Part shown: positions 12,746-23,523 of the stretch, in pieces | Position numbering within the stretch: position 1 is the first letter of the stretch | Layout: the number at the start of each line of letters is the position of its first letter | Source: Pisaster brevispinus | Lineage: Eukaryota > Echinodermata > Asteroidea > Forcipulatida > Asteriidae | Length of the DNA stretch: 64,000 bases | Assembly: GCA_023634235.1 (NCBI GenBank) | Contig: JAMKCF010000008.1 | Coordinates: 10,186,176 to 10,250,175 of the forward strand | Reading direction: 5' to 3' | Made by a program: the position numbers and the translations under genes | The notes under the pieces: model-generated | What the model saw: only the letters and a program-made list of their open reading frames with translations | The model's database searches: none | Told to the model about the DNA's origin: nothing

Positions 12746-14394
12746 GGGGTGTTTCATAAAGCTTAACAATTAATCTTATCTCCAAATAATCAATCTTATC
12801 TTCAAACAATCAATCTTAAACTCCTCAATGTTACAATTATTCTTATCTCTGTTTCATAAAGCAAGTTAAGATTAATATCAATCTTAACTTTACTCACCAA
12901 TCAATCTTAGCCCCACACTTGATCAAAATCAATCTTAGAATCAAAACAATTAATCTTAAGTCTCAATTTACAATTTGGCGGGAAACTTAACAGCACTCAA
13001 ATTCAACACATTTGTTGCAATTTCAGTTATTTAGATGGTAAACCTACGTTATCTCGACAAATTATGACGTATCTACTTCTTGTAAGGGAAAATCAGCGTG
13101 CTTTGCGCAGGGAGAGGGTTTTCAGAGATAGGAAGAACCCACTAGATGAGTTTAATGATGTGCAGATGTTGAAAAAATATCGTTTTACGCGGTTTGGGTG
13201 CTTGCACATCATTGATTTGTTAGAGAGCAGGCTTGCGAGAACGAATTTTTGCAAAGGGGTGCTGATTTGTTCAAGGACAATTGGCGTGAGCAGAGCGCAA
13301 AGCCATTATGGCATGTGGTCCGGTATTAAATGCTTTGTCGTACAAGCACAGACACGATTTGGCACATAAATTTATCTTTTTTGAGGGGGGGGGGGGGCAG
13401 GATTATTATTAGTGTAATTTGCAAAATGATTACCCCAATTTGACTTGTTTTCACGAGGTGAATGAAAAGATATTTAGTTTTCAAGACTCTTGCAGTAAAT
13501 TACTAGAATCCGCTTCAAATTGAAAGATATTTCCAAGGCTAGTTGTTTACGTACAATTATCGTCCCTTTCGTTAATATTGGCATTGAATAACATAATATG
13601 TCAGATGATAAGTCCCAAGGGAACAATAAGTGCCTCTCGTTAACAGCTTCCTGGTAATTGTTATGTCGATTGTTATTACAAGCATGAACAAAATATTTGT
13701 AAAGAATTTGATAGATCATTACTAATTTCCCCCTTCACAGATGACTTGTAAATGTTAATAGCGATGAATTTATTTAGCTTGAATGTAAACTTATTTCGTC
13801 ATCATGACAATGTGAAAAACTATCAGTGAGCAAATGATGCTGGGTAAAAGTGTTCGAAAACTATTGTGTTATTGGTTGGTTTAATTCAGAGGTTGGTTTA
13901 TTTCTGAAATATTCGCTGTCACTCGCCGATTCATGCTGCGAAAACGGCAGTGTATAAGTCAGCAAAAACACATAGGGGCCCGAATTAATTGTTTAATGAA
14001 AGTAATCTTAGTCTATACTGTATACATTAAACTAAATTATAGCAACTTATTACCTTTCTAATATAACAACAAATCATCAAAAATTGAACGTTTGAATGCA
14101 TTTTCTACTTACCACTGTTTCACCACTCACTCACACTGAAAACAAGATGGCCGACTTGAAAAAAGTTTTGACAGCCAAAAAGTTGCTCTAGGTCAAAGGT
14201 CGCACTTCAGGATCTGTCACTAATATTAAAGGCTTAAGATACAATTGATATTAATCTTTTCTTACGCTTGATCGATCTTACACTAAGATTGATTTTATGA
14301 AACAGATTTTTACAATTAATTGTAGACTAAGATTGATTCAGACTTAAGATTAAAATATAAGATTAATTGTTTCATGTTCTTTATGAAACACCCC
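12746..14394 (+). mobile_element. Harbinger-like DNA transposon, deletion derivative
   Basis: The element begins GGGGTGTTTCATAAAG and ends CTTTATGAAACACCCC, inside the LINE RT domain. Left and right flanks together restore continuous LINE coding sense. CTGG or TGG is repeated at both junctions, but the C and G runs at the tips blur the exact target duplication. Both ends carry many copies of AATCTTA/TAAGATT, plausible transposase-binding motifs. A short plus-strand frame at 13064-13369 encodes the start of a HARBI1-like transposase; the catalytic part is missing, so movement would need a helper. Confidence 0.75.
13064..13369 (+). pseudogene. Truncated HARBI1-like transposase N-terminus
   Basis: The 101-residue frame contains RRERVFRDRKNPLDEF followed by LKKYRFTRFGCLHIIDLLE, the pattern that opens PIF/Harbinger transposases and HARBI1. 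The family is usually about 350 residues with a DDE nuclease domain further on. Here the frame ends about 60 residues after the recognised motif, with no DDE residues. Assignment rests on remembered family resemblance, not an alignment. Confidence 0.6.
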
Positions 14395-16089
14395 CCTGGA
14401 CCAACAGATTTACCACGGGTCATTTTGTTGATCCTGCTCAGAACCTGATAACTGTTATCACTTAGAGAATTAAAACCAGGAATTTGTAAGACTGGAGAAG
14501 TGATGGTGGAGTTTTTGTGGTCTAAAGATCGTGTGAAAAAAACTTCTAAAGAGGATGTTGAAGGCGTCAGCAATGCGAGAAGTATCACTACATTAATTTC
14601 CGTCTACATTAAAGGACCTTACTTCAGGCTGAACTCAACTGATGAACAACCAGAAGTGTTTCTTTCCATCTTTAGATTGCAGCAACTTATTTATGTGATT
14701 TGCATGGGCAAATTTAATTGAGTTGCTGAGTTTATTGCGGAAAGATTTGTATTTTGTCCAAAGTTTGTCACATCAAGTTTTTTTTGCACGACAAAAAAGG
14801 TGTTTTTTCAGTGTGATGAGCTTGCAAATGTCTGGTGTGATCCATGACTTGGTTTTTTCCCATTGTCTACAATATGGAACACTATCCTTGATGCATGCTG
14901 AAAACTCATCAAGGAATGATGACCATGATGCATCAATATCCTGGCTGATGAAAGAGTTCCAGGGAACAGTGGATAACAGATGTTTTAACTGATTGACAAT
15001 GGCCTTTTTGTACATGAATCGCCTAGGTTGACCAGCAACTTTAAAAGAGACAGCATTATGATCAAAGTTGCCTAGGCCGTTCACCACATCAACACCTAGG
15101 ACGCAATCAGGTCTTGATTTAAAAAGTAAGTCCAACGTTGAACCATGGCGAGTTTGTTCCTTCACCAGTTGGTGGAGACAATTTGAATCACTAGTTTGTT
15201 GCAAATCAAGTAGACGAGTTCTTTTCAAAATTCCAATCTATATTAAAGTCACCGATGATCATGACGCTGGAGAAGCTTTCCAACGGAAAACTCCAAAGTA
15301 ATTCATAAAATTTGTTAATGAAGTTGGCATCAGTTGGTGGTGGATAAACCGTACTGACAAGCCAGCTTCTGCGTTAATGCTACATGTCATCCATACATTT
15401 TCAAGTTGAGTGCTCACAGCAACATCATCATCAAACGAAAACGGTTGCTGCGATCTCTGCGAGCAATGACAAAATCCTGAAGGATTGCAGAATTTGGAAC
15501 ATCAGGTGTCAGCTATGTTTCAGTTATACCAATAATATCGATGTTCTGGGAGGTGACCACTACTTAAAGTTCTACCAGTTTATTTTTAACATTTTGAGCG
15601 CTCTATAGTATACCCGATATACCACTTGGAATTGATGATGTACCAATGGTCGTATCAGTTCCAAGTGTTTCAGATAAACTGATGACTCTAAGGATAAGTC
15701 CAACTTTGGTAGGGTACCCATATTACAAGTCCATGAAGCTACTCCATCAATGTTTAAAAGTCTATGGTAACATTCAATAGTGATGGCAATGCATTTGATG
15801 TGAAAGTGTTCAATGCTTTCCTCACTGATTGATGCGTACTGTTTTTTCACAGAGTGGGCATTTTGATTGTAGGGGATCGAGTTAAGACGGTTCCACCAGC
15901 AAACGGGTTGTCAATCATTTCCCCTGGATGACATCTGGGGCTGACATTATAAAGAAAAGGAAGGTCACATTTATTTTATTTTACGTTTTTTAATTTTCTA
16001 ATTTAGCTGTCCACTGTTTTTGTATGTTATTGGTTTATTAGCTACTCTCCTGAGTTCTGTGAAAAAGAAAAACCCCACAGGCATATCAC

Positions 16090-16800
16090 TAAGGTGGGAT
16101 TCGAACCCAAGAACAGTTAGGAACCTTGGGGTCATATTTGACTCTACCATGTCCATGTTCAAACATGTCACCTCCGTCTGCAGATCCTTAAACTTCCATT
16201 TACACAACTTGAATCGCATTCACAAATACATTGATCAACCAACTTGCCATCATGCAGTGCGATCTCTCATCCTATCTTGCCTTGAATAATGTCATTCTTT
16301 GTCAACGGTGTCAATCAAGGAGAGATCAACAGACTCCAGAAAGACCAAAATCGAGCTGCTTGGCTTATATACTCAGTCGACCGGTTCTGGGATGCCCCAG
16401 AACTCCTGCAGCAACTACACTGGTTACCAGCCAAACATCGCATGGTACTCAAGTTACTACTCAATCCATTCAAGTGCCAGCATGGTGTAGCTCCTTCCTA
16501 CCAGATTGACCTACTTTCTTTTCATGTCCCAGGTAGGCAGGGGCTTCGGTCTTCATCTGATACTTCCCGTCTACATGTTAACATCAAATCTTGTAGTACG
16601 GGCGACAAGTCTTTTTCCATAGCCAGCCCCTGGGGATGGAACAAACTCCTTGTTCACATCAGAGACTCTCCTTCCATTCAGACATTCAAAAAACTTCTCA
16701 AAACATTCCTCTTTTCTATTTCTGTCTAGCTTCTGTTATATGATCTAGGTTCGCTGTGAAGCACTTTGATCTTGTTAAAGGCGCTTAATTATTCATTAAT
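16090..16800 (+). pseudogene. CR1/L2-like LINE 3' end
   Basis: Frame 16020-16289 carries RNLGVIFDSTMSM and frame 16289-16729 continues with GEINRLQKDQNRAAWLI, LQQLHWLPAKHRMVLKLLL and a final FKKLLKTFLF before a stop. This order is diagnostic for the C-terminus of CR1/L2 reverse transcriptases. The tail reads GAAGCACTTTGATCTTGTTA then AAGGCGC followed by ATT repeats, typical of the 3' end used for target-primed integration. One frameshift separates the two parts. It is 5' truncated, as most LINE copies are. Confidence 0.88.
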
Positions 16801-17099
16801 ATTATTATTTCATCTTATCACTGCATGCAAAAGAAAGATCACATTTTCCTTAGTGCCGGTAACTCCTCGAGTCGGGCTACGTCTCGTAGCCTTAGATCTC
16901 AAGGGTCTTTCTCAGAATCCTCGCTGTTTTAAAAGTGCTGCCTTCTGTAACAGATCTACCCTCACATTTGTCCCTATTTCATCTAGATTATTATTACTAG
17001 GACAGAACAATGTTTATAAAAATCAGGCATGTAACTACAGTTTGTCAACAACAACAATAAAACAAGATGCCTTGATCTCATTTTTTGATCATTAGGAGA

Positions 17100-17859
17100 C
17101 TAACCAGTTGAGAACTGTGCCACCAATTGATGCCAAATCTAGCTCCAAGTTGTGAAATGAGAATGCCATGGTTGGTGGTGTCCAAATACCACAGATAAAT
17201 CTAGCAGTACAAGATGGACCTCTAGACTTCTATCAATTGCCAGCAGCAGATAATTTTAAACATAAAGTAAAGTAGTCTCAGTTGAACGACAATAATGATA
17301 CGCAGATTGAAACTCAGCTTTCTTGGAGATAATCTCGAAGTTAATTGGCGGATACTTTTTTTAAAAAACTTAGCTCTAGACATCTGGTTGCCAAAGGATG
17401 ACAGTCGGGGCATCTTGATGAAGGCAACTACATGAACATGTACATGTACATGTACATACATACCAATTTTTGTGAGGAGCAGGTACAGTACCAATTGTCC
17501 ACATGAGGAGTTGACAATTTGAATGATTGTCTGCAAATGTTCATTGATACAAGCATTTAGAGAATACTACCTACCCCCTTCACCCTGGGATCAAATTGTC
17601 AAATCAATAAAACTGGACAAAACAAATTTGATACAATGCATCACAATTAATTACAGAGTGCAAGGCCACCTCGTTTCTTCTCATCTTCAGTAAAATAATT
17701 ATGTTACCATAACAAATGAACGGTAACCAATTGTTCTCTGAATGCTTGAAAACTCAAGAAAATGTTGAGATGTTTATGGGTTATAATGGTGGTTCGGAGA
17801 CTAGGGCTAAGGATATTGCTTTTACCTGATAACTTTAGTAGGCAAGGCAACTCTTGTAT
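17100..17859. other. Downstream flank of the ZNRF gene
   Basis: No domain is recognised. It should contain the 3' untranslated region of the minus-strand ZNRF gene, but no clear polyadenylation signal was picked out. A run of TACATG repeats lies at 17433-17462. Confidence 0.35.
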
Positions 17860-17917
17860 CTAGTCTGCAGGATGCTCAGGACATGACCGATTCCTCTCAA
17901 ACCACATATCTATACAA
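17860..17917 (-). CDS. ZNRF: ZNRF exon 4
   Basis: Encodes the last 18 residues, CIDMWFERNRSCPEHPAD, with the final two RING zinc-ligand cysteines, then TAG. The acceptor is GTGTGTAG; the first base completes a Ser codon split by the intron. Confidence 0.93.
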
Positions 17918-20900
17918 CTACACACACAAAAATAACAACAAATTTCAATCAATGCATGGAGGTAGTCAAATTATTCCAAAAAGGTGCAGCACACATTATT
18001 GACACATTACCATGGCTCATCCCGATTTCAACTTCATGGATAAGTCAAATAGATTCCTATAGGCAGAGTTGGTGTTACAACAAGCTGAGCACTGCAGGAA
18101 ATGATTATTTAAAGCAAGCAATGCTCAAAACAAAGAATAAAATGTTTTATGGTCATGTGCGCAGTCCATTGCACTGTGCACTACACAATGAAGACACATA
18201 CATGTACATGTATGTACAACACAATACACACACAGCTTTCACACCAAAGCACAAGCAAAAAGCCATTCAGCCATTTGTAATGCTTTTAAAGGCCTTAAAT
18301 TTGGATAGTTCAATTTAAGACGTTTTAATACTTTTTAAGGATACGCAGAAACGCTGATAGGTGCATACAATTGCACAACCAATTGGTTTGGGTTAATTTC
18401 ATCTTTTAGGGGTTTTGCAGTAGAAAATTGATCAAATTCGATCTAGCTTTCCTTTCATGGAATACAATCTAGAATAAAAACACATGCCCTTTAACATAAA
18501 AAATAATAAATATCAAGTAATAAACCACAATAATAATAATAAAATAACTAAAAACCACCTTTCACACAGCTTCTAACTAAAAAGGCAACCTTACCATGCC
18601 TTCAAATTTGGGCTGAGATTTTCAAAATCAACCAATGTAAATTCAGCTACAGTACATGTAACCTGAATCTGGCTAAAACACTGAACATTTTAAAGAAGGG
18701 TACATGTACAAACTGCCCAGGTACACTACAGCAGGAGGTTGCTCAAGCATATTGTGCCTCTTCCTTTAGATTTAGTATTTCCTATCACAATCTGATATTT
18801 GTATTAACAAAAACTGATAACAGGTAACTGGCATTCTGAAAATTGAACACAAATTTTCTGTCAGCAAACCTTGTGGTCCAGATTTCTGAACATTATAAAT
18901 GTTATTGTTCGTGTCTCAGTAGCTGAATGAGACTTTACATGCCGACTGATTGAAATGATTGTTGTTGTTGGTGCCATTACCCCCAGTTGCTCTGGCATGT
19001 CCTTTGAATGTTGTTTATATTTGAATACATTAATACATACTGTACATACATACATTATCTGCATTTTTCTGTCTCACCTTTTATGATAAATACACAGGCA
19101 TGGTAGTCTTGCTATAGTGTCTCCTTGTTGCATATCATCTAGGCATATGACACACTCTCCAGCATCTGCCAACAGGACATCCTCTGGTAACATTGATAAG
19201 GATAAATAGTTGTAACATTCCTTGCTCCATGATCAAATTAATAGCTCCCCTCCCCCTAATCTGTGTATTTTGTACATCCTGATCCGGATGTGATGTACAT
19301 TACCACCAAACTCATTCACTCTTTGAATGAGGTCAAATGAGCCAACCTATCAAGGGTGCACTCAGATATTTGAAAAGTATCGATCATAACTTATGCTGGC
19401 ATTTTGTATTCAAAACATAATGAGGTCAATAATAAGAGGATTTTAAGATCTTAAAACATTGTATCCTTAACATGACATTAAAACATCACTTGGCAAGATA
19501 AGTGTCTCCATGGTTAAGGAAATTTGTCTGGCATGTAGAGAGTTGCAAGTTTGAGAAACACATGTCTTCAAGTGGATTTGTTTCTGCAGGACCCCATATG
19601 GAACACCTTAAATACCTCAAGTTAGGATAAAATCAAATTTATTACTTAATCTCTGATAACTTTGAATTCTACAGGACGTCCAATCAATCTTACTTAAGCA
19701 AGCATATAATACATATCGTTTTGTTTTGTTTTGTTTTTTCCAATAAGCAAGGGAAGGGGAATTTATGCAAAAAAATTAAATTTATGCAAACAAATTACAG
19801 TTATGAGCATAAACAAATTACAGTTATGAGCATAAAAAAATTACAGTTATGAGCATAATTTGAGTGCCTCGGACCTCACTGAGTTGAATTTCAAGCATAG
19901 TAAGGTTTTGGTGATGATGAAGATACATGTAGTGTACATTATCCACAATTTCTACTAATGGTAGGCATTTAAACTCCATTTGCATTGAAATCCAGCAAAG
20001 CTAGCAGCCTGTCTTGCATGCACTGTCATGAAAAAGATGTACATTATGGATATTTACTTGTAGGTATGCAATCTATAATAGTAATTAATCATGTTGTATG
20101 CTTCATCCAAAGTCATGGAGTAACTTGGAACAAGTCATTTGAGTCCAAGTCACTTTGATCAAGTCCAAATCCAAGCATGAGTGTCACGAGTCTGCTTAAG
20201 AGTCCATGTCCAAGTCCGATTTACTCTCCCTGTACGTAAATCAAATCAGTCATTCAAAGCTACATGTAGGGTCATCGTATGGTAATGACCCTGAAATAAA
20301 TTGTGAATTTTTTATCTCAAAGCTTACTCTTTATGAAGATGGTAATGGTAGTAAGCATTCTGAATATTTCGTCTGAAACTAAACCATTAAAATGCGGGGG
20401 GGGGGGGGGGGGGCTGCATCTGATTCAACTGATTCGAGACTAGGAAAACAAGCAAGAATATTCTGATGCTTTGCTTGCCACATAAAAACAATTAGTAACT
20501 CTAGAGTTTCAAGTTAATTCCAACTTATGATACTAGTCTAATCCAAGTCCAAGACTTTTGCCAATGCAACTTGACTTTTCTAACAATGCAGGCCTGATAC
20601 TTCAGTCTCATAAGGACACGGCATTCTCTCATTGTTAAACTGCATAGAAATGAGAAGGGCACCATGCTCTCCATTGCCCCTGTGAAGTATCAGACCTGAC
20701 ATATGCTTCATCTAACTGGGAAATTCAAGCTTTTGACCCATGTTTGCATCAAAGTCTCAATTTTTAATAATAATACCAGTAATATTATTCACCTACAGTG
20801 TATTTTAGGGGCATAACTCAATGGCAGTTTGAACTGTAATATTAGAGAGACCAATTTTGTTTAAAATCACTCAATTTTTTCCACAAAATTAAAATTACCA

Positions 20901-22763
20901 TGCACAACAATTTAAAAAAATTGTTTTGCAAAAGCTGTTCACCAATAATATAATCCATGTAGGATTCATGTTGATAATTTCAAACTTACCGTTATATACA
21001 ATCCTTGGTTTTGTCAAACATATTACCAAATGGCATTCAACATCATCAGGGGGCACAGATTTAGCACAGACTGGGCACTTGATTCCTGAAACAGAGCATG
21101 TCCAATGACATGGTCAAATAAGTAGAAGGAATTATACCAAATGTACACGTACATATGTAAGCCAAGTTGTACTCACGTCAGGTGTGTGTTAAACTGACAA
21201 CATTCAAGTAAATTCAGAGGTGCCAATGAAGCCATTCAACTTGCAACTGACGTATAGCCAGGTATCACACCCAAGTTTACGATCCAACCTGGGAAGTGGC
21301 AGCAGACGGATCCCCCATTAGGGGAACTGATTGGGAAAATTTGTAAAATAATTTGTTTTTTGAACAAAGAAAAATTGACTATAAAGCAGGACTTGAACCT
21401 GCCACCTCCGGATTTATGTGTCTGCGCTCTACCAACTGAGCTATCTAGCCCAATGTTGGCAGTCTCCCCACTTTGACAATATTTTTGTTCGGGGTGCCAG
21501 TCAGACGTCACTCAACCTGTAAATTAAAAAAATATATTTATTTTTCTTTTATCAACTGTTCAACACAAACTATTTTTCAAAATTACCCAGTCAGTTTCCC
21601 TTGTGGTTTGTTACTTGATATTTGAAATAAAAAGTTGCATCCCATGATCCATCTGCTGCCGCTACCCAGGCTGTATCGTAGACTTGGGTGTGATCCCTTA
21701 CTATACAGCAATTACAGATTACATCGCTTCTGAGTGGCACCCTCAAATAAAGACATTGACAAAATAGGGAGACCACCAACATAGATAGGGCTTGATAGCT
21801 AATGGTAGAGTGCCGGCACATTAAACCGGAGGTTACAAGTCTAGTAAATTTTTCTTTGTTCTACCCAAAATTAGACTGAAAATGTTATGTAAATATTAAG
21901 TAAGCCTTCATCTTAAATGTTGGAAGTAAACTTTTAAAAGGTAGTGCTATTCAGATACATATTAGACCAAGTAACTGGGGCGCTGTACTCCTTTGAAAAA
22001 GTTGTTTACATCTTCGACCGAAGATGTCAATTTTTTTTTAAAGGAGTACAATGCCCCAGTTACTGGGTCTAGATACATATAATGATCTGTGCATGCAATC
22101 CTTTTTTACTTCTCATACCGTAAATATGAACGAAATGACAGCAGCCAATGGAAATATTTACTTTCTGAAGATTTTGAACCCCCCCAAAACCTTTAACAAA
22201 CTTAAGTGTGTGCTACTGGTAATGCTCTACCATTACATTTGTAAAAACAAACCTTGTTGCAGAAGCACAGGTGTTGTGAAGAGGTGTGCTGGTAGTGACT
22301 GAGCATGAAAAGGGAAAGTCCTTCCACGACTTCGGGTTACAACTGGAAGGGATAAACCATTGTCCTCAGGAGAACTATCGTCAGATTCTGTGCCAAGTGT
22401 CAAGTCCATTAATCCAGGTATAGTCATACCACTACTATTGTTAGTATCACCATTTTGAGCACTACCAAGAGATCTAGCTCTGTTTCTGGAGTGCTGTTGA
22501 GAGGTGGACACTGATGATGTCGCTGCATAGGAAGAAGTACTGGCATGGTATGATGCTCGTTGATTGGCCTGGTGACCGTTGCTTGTACCACTCCCCATTG
22601 CCAGATGATGTATTGAAGAAACAGGATTTGTATTATTACTAGATTCACCAAGACTATGAAGACCAGGACCAGCTAAAGATGGGTCATGTACTACTTGGGG
22701 ATGCGTAATGGGACTACCATAACTTGTCCTCACTCTCGGACTTGAACTCACTTTCTGTCCCAT
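17860..22763 (-). CDS. ZNRF: ZNRF-type E3 ubiquitin-protein ligase (zinc and RING finger)
   Basis: Four exons join to 771 coding bases (256 residues): 22763-22253, 21085-20990, 19183-19078, 17917-17860, phases 1, 1 and 2, all GT-AG. ZNRF proteins are membrane-tethered E3 ligases that act on endosomal, lysosomal and synaptic membranes. The start MGQKVSSS fits N-myristoylation at Gly2. A long Ser/Thr/Asn-rich low-complexity region follows (residues about 10-160), then a C2HC finger (KCPVCAKSVPPDD ... CHLVIC, about 172-195) and a C-terminal RING (ECVICLDDMQQGDTIARLPC ... RSCPEHPAD). Vertebrate ZNRF1 and ZNRF2 are about 227-242 residues, so length fits. Whether it is orthologous to ZNRF1, ZNRF2 or both cannot be decided here. 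The start ATG is the first in the exon and gives the expected MG. Introns carry SINEs and a MITE. Confidence 0.92.
19078..19183 (-). CDS. ZNRF: ZNRF exon 3 (RING start)
   Basis: Encodes EDVLLADAGECVICLDDMQQ and then GDTIARLPCLCIYHK, the first half of the RING finger. Acceptor TTACCAG, donor GTGAGA. It enters in phase 1 and leaves in phase 2. Confidence 0.93.
19792..19858. repeat. 23-bp tandem repeat, three units
   Basis: AAATTACAGTTATGAGCATA starts at 19792, 19815 and 19838. Just upstream AAATTTATGCA is also duplicated (around 19760 and 19778). It lies in the ZNRF intron between exons 3 and 2. Confidence 0.85.
20990..21085 (-). CDS. ZNRF: ZNRF exon 2 (C2HC zinc finger)
   Basis: Encodes IKCPVCAKSVPPDDVECHLV then ICLTKPRIVYN, matching the zinc-finger block that precedes the RING in ZNRF proteins. 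Acceptor TTTCAG, donor GTAAGT, phase 1 at both ends. Confidence 0.92.
21205..21511 (-). mobile_element. tRNA-derived SINE, minus-strand copy
   Basis: On the minus strand GGGCTAGATAGCTCAGTTGG then TAGAGCGC is a tRNA-like A box, and GGTGGCAGGTTCAAGTCC is a B box 40 bases later. It lacks a proper aminoacyl stem, so it is a SINE promoter and not a tRNA gene. Upstream of the tRNA part is a leader with CTGACTGGCACCCCGA; downstream, after TTTTTCTTTGTTC, come CTGCTGCC ... ACTTGGGTGTGAT and a second copy of the leader start, so the copy looks like part of a head-to-tail dimer. Confidence 0.75.
21600..21845 (+). mobile_element. tRNA-derived SINE, plus-strand copy
   Basis: It carries the same blocks as the minus-strand neighbour in the order CTGCTGCC, GTAGACTTGGGTGTGATCCC, CTATACAGCAATTACAG, then the A-box remnant GCTTGATAGCTAATGGTAGA and a degraded B box GGAGGTTACAAGTC. 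The tail again runs into TTTTTCTTTGTTC. The A box has a deletion, so it is older or less intact. Confidence 0.7.
21965..22069. mobile_element. 105-bp foldback element, AGTAACTGGGGCGC family
   Basis: Left arm GACCAAGTAACTGGGGCGCT continuing GTACTCCTTT; right arm AAAGGAGTACAATGCCCCAG continuing TTACTGGGTC; TA on both sides. The centre (ACATCTTCGACCGAAGATGT) is itself palindromic, so almost the entire element folds back. Related sequence occurs at 27182-27232 and 61620-61745. Confidence 0.85.
22253..22763 (-). CDS. ZNRF: ZNRF exon 1 (N-terminal disordered region)
   Basis: Encodes residues 1-170, starting MGQKVSSSPRVR, rich in Ser, Thr, Asn, His and Gly, ending HLFTTPVLLQQ. The donor GTTTGT is acceptable but not strong. 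Only the MG start and the spacing to the zinc finger resemble vertebrate ZNRF; the rest is poorly conserved, as usual in this family. Confidence 0.88.
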
Positions 22764-23480
22764 TTTAACTCTTTATTACTTCTGGCATGTTTAGCGCGTT
22801 CAGATTTTTGAGTTAGACGTAATGTCATGAGTGCTTCTGTCCGAGTTGGAGTTCCTCCTTGTCTTCAACACATCATCACATGTACAATGACAACATTAAT
22901 TTGTATGGATAAGAAGTTAACGGCTCAATAACCATCACGAAAACACTTTATGACATGTAACTTTTTAATTTCCTTCTAAACTGCATACACTAGCATAATC
23001 CTATGCTAAGCTAGTGCAATCTAGTAATCCAGCTAGAAACGAGGATCAATCACACAACAACATGACAATGATTGAAACATCAGGTAGGTTCTCGTTTCAC
23101 GCATATTTGTATGATATTTGATTATTTACAAGGCGTATACTCGTTAAGTGCCTACATATATACATACACGTATGCAACATACTGCCTTCTTAGTGGCATA
23201 AACATCACAAGCAACGAGAAACTGAGCTTTCTGGTGCGATTAAATCATGGAGCAGCGACATGTCAAGTTCCGGTATTCGGGTATCGTCATTTGATGATCA
23301 TACAAATATTCAATACATTGCGGGCTCTGACTAAAATTAACCTTAAAGCTTTATACGTGAACGTAGTCTGGTTCCGAGCCATCGTTTTCATTGCCTGCTT
23401 TCTGCATAACAGGGTAACTGCATAACAGTAAAGCAAAGGTGGCCCTCCTTTCTTTAGTTATAATTTATTCGATCGTCTCA
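22764..23480. promoter_or_regulatory. Probable bidirectional promoter between ZNRF and Rab genes
   Basis: The ZNRF start codon (minus, 22763) and the probable first coding exon of the Rab gene (plus, 23481) diverge from this 717-base gap. No TATA box or transcription start could be fixed. The role is inferred from the arrangement only and depends on the Rab first exon being real. Confidence 0.45.
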
Positions 23481-23523
23481 ATGGAACCGGACAACAGTTC
23501 AGCCCAGCAGTCCCCAGTGCAAG
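23481..23523 (+). CDS. Probable first coding exon of the Rab gene
   Basis: ATG in a fair context (TCTCAATGG) opens MEPDNSSAQQSPVQ and runs into a strong donor, CAAG|GTACGTG, in phase 1. It fits in phase with either of two AG acceptors directly before the Rab exon at 30064 or 30067, giving a protein of 252 or 251 residues. There is no homology to confirm it, since Rab N-termini are variable. If wrong, the Rab starts at ATG 30072. Confidence 0.5.

Larger units (their letters stand above)
11340..15950 (-). mobile_element. Decayed non-LTR retrotransposon, nearly full length
   Basis: Reading down the minus strand: endonuclease remnants (about 15850-15250); linker at 14773-15228 with HGSTLDLLF and SWITPDICKLI; start of reverse transcriptase at 14316-14588; then, after a Harbinger-like insertion, RT blocks at 12578-12769 (DMFKLCLEEIAPVLASLFNL), 12304-12501 (QHGFRRGLSCNT) and 11893-12270 (GIPQGSVLGPLLFSIYVNDL and the catalytic FADDT). 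The C-terminal part is at 11424-11687. Frameshifts and stops make it inactive. GIPQGSVLGP plus FADDT with an upstream endonuclease fits Jockey/CR1-type LINEs; the clade is not resolved. Confidence 0.85.

Noticed and set aside
21371..21460. tRNA gene on the minus strand
   Set aside because: A and B boxes are present but no proper acceptor stem or cloverleaf was seen, and the flanking blocks recur elsewhere as a SINE.
22424..22651. Second frame within the ZNRF first exon
   Set aside because: It is a shadow of the ZNRF reading frame on the same strand with no similarity to known proteins.
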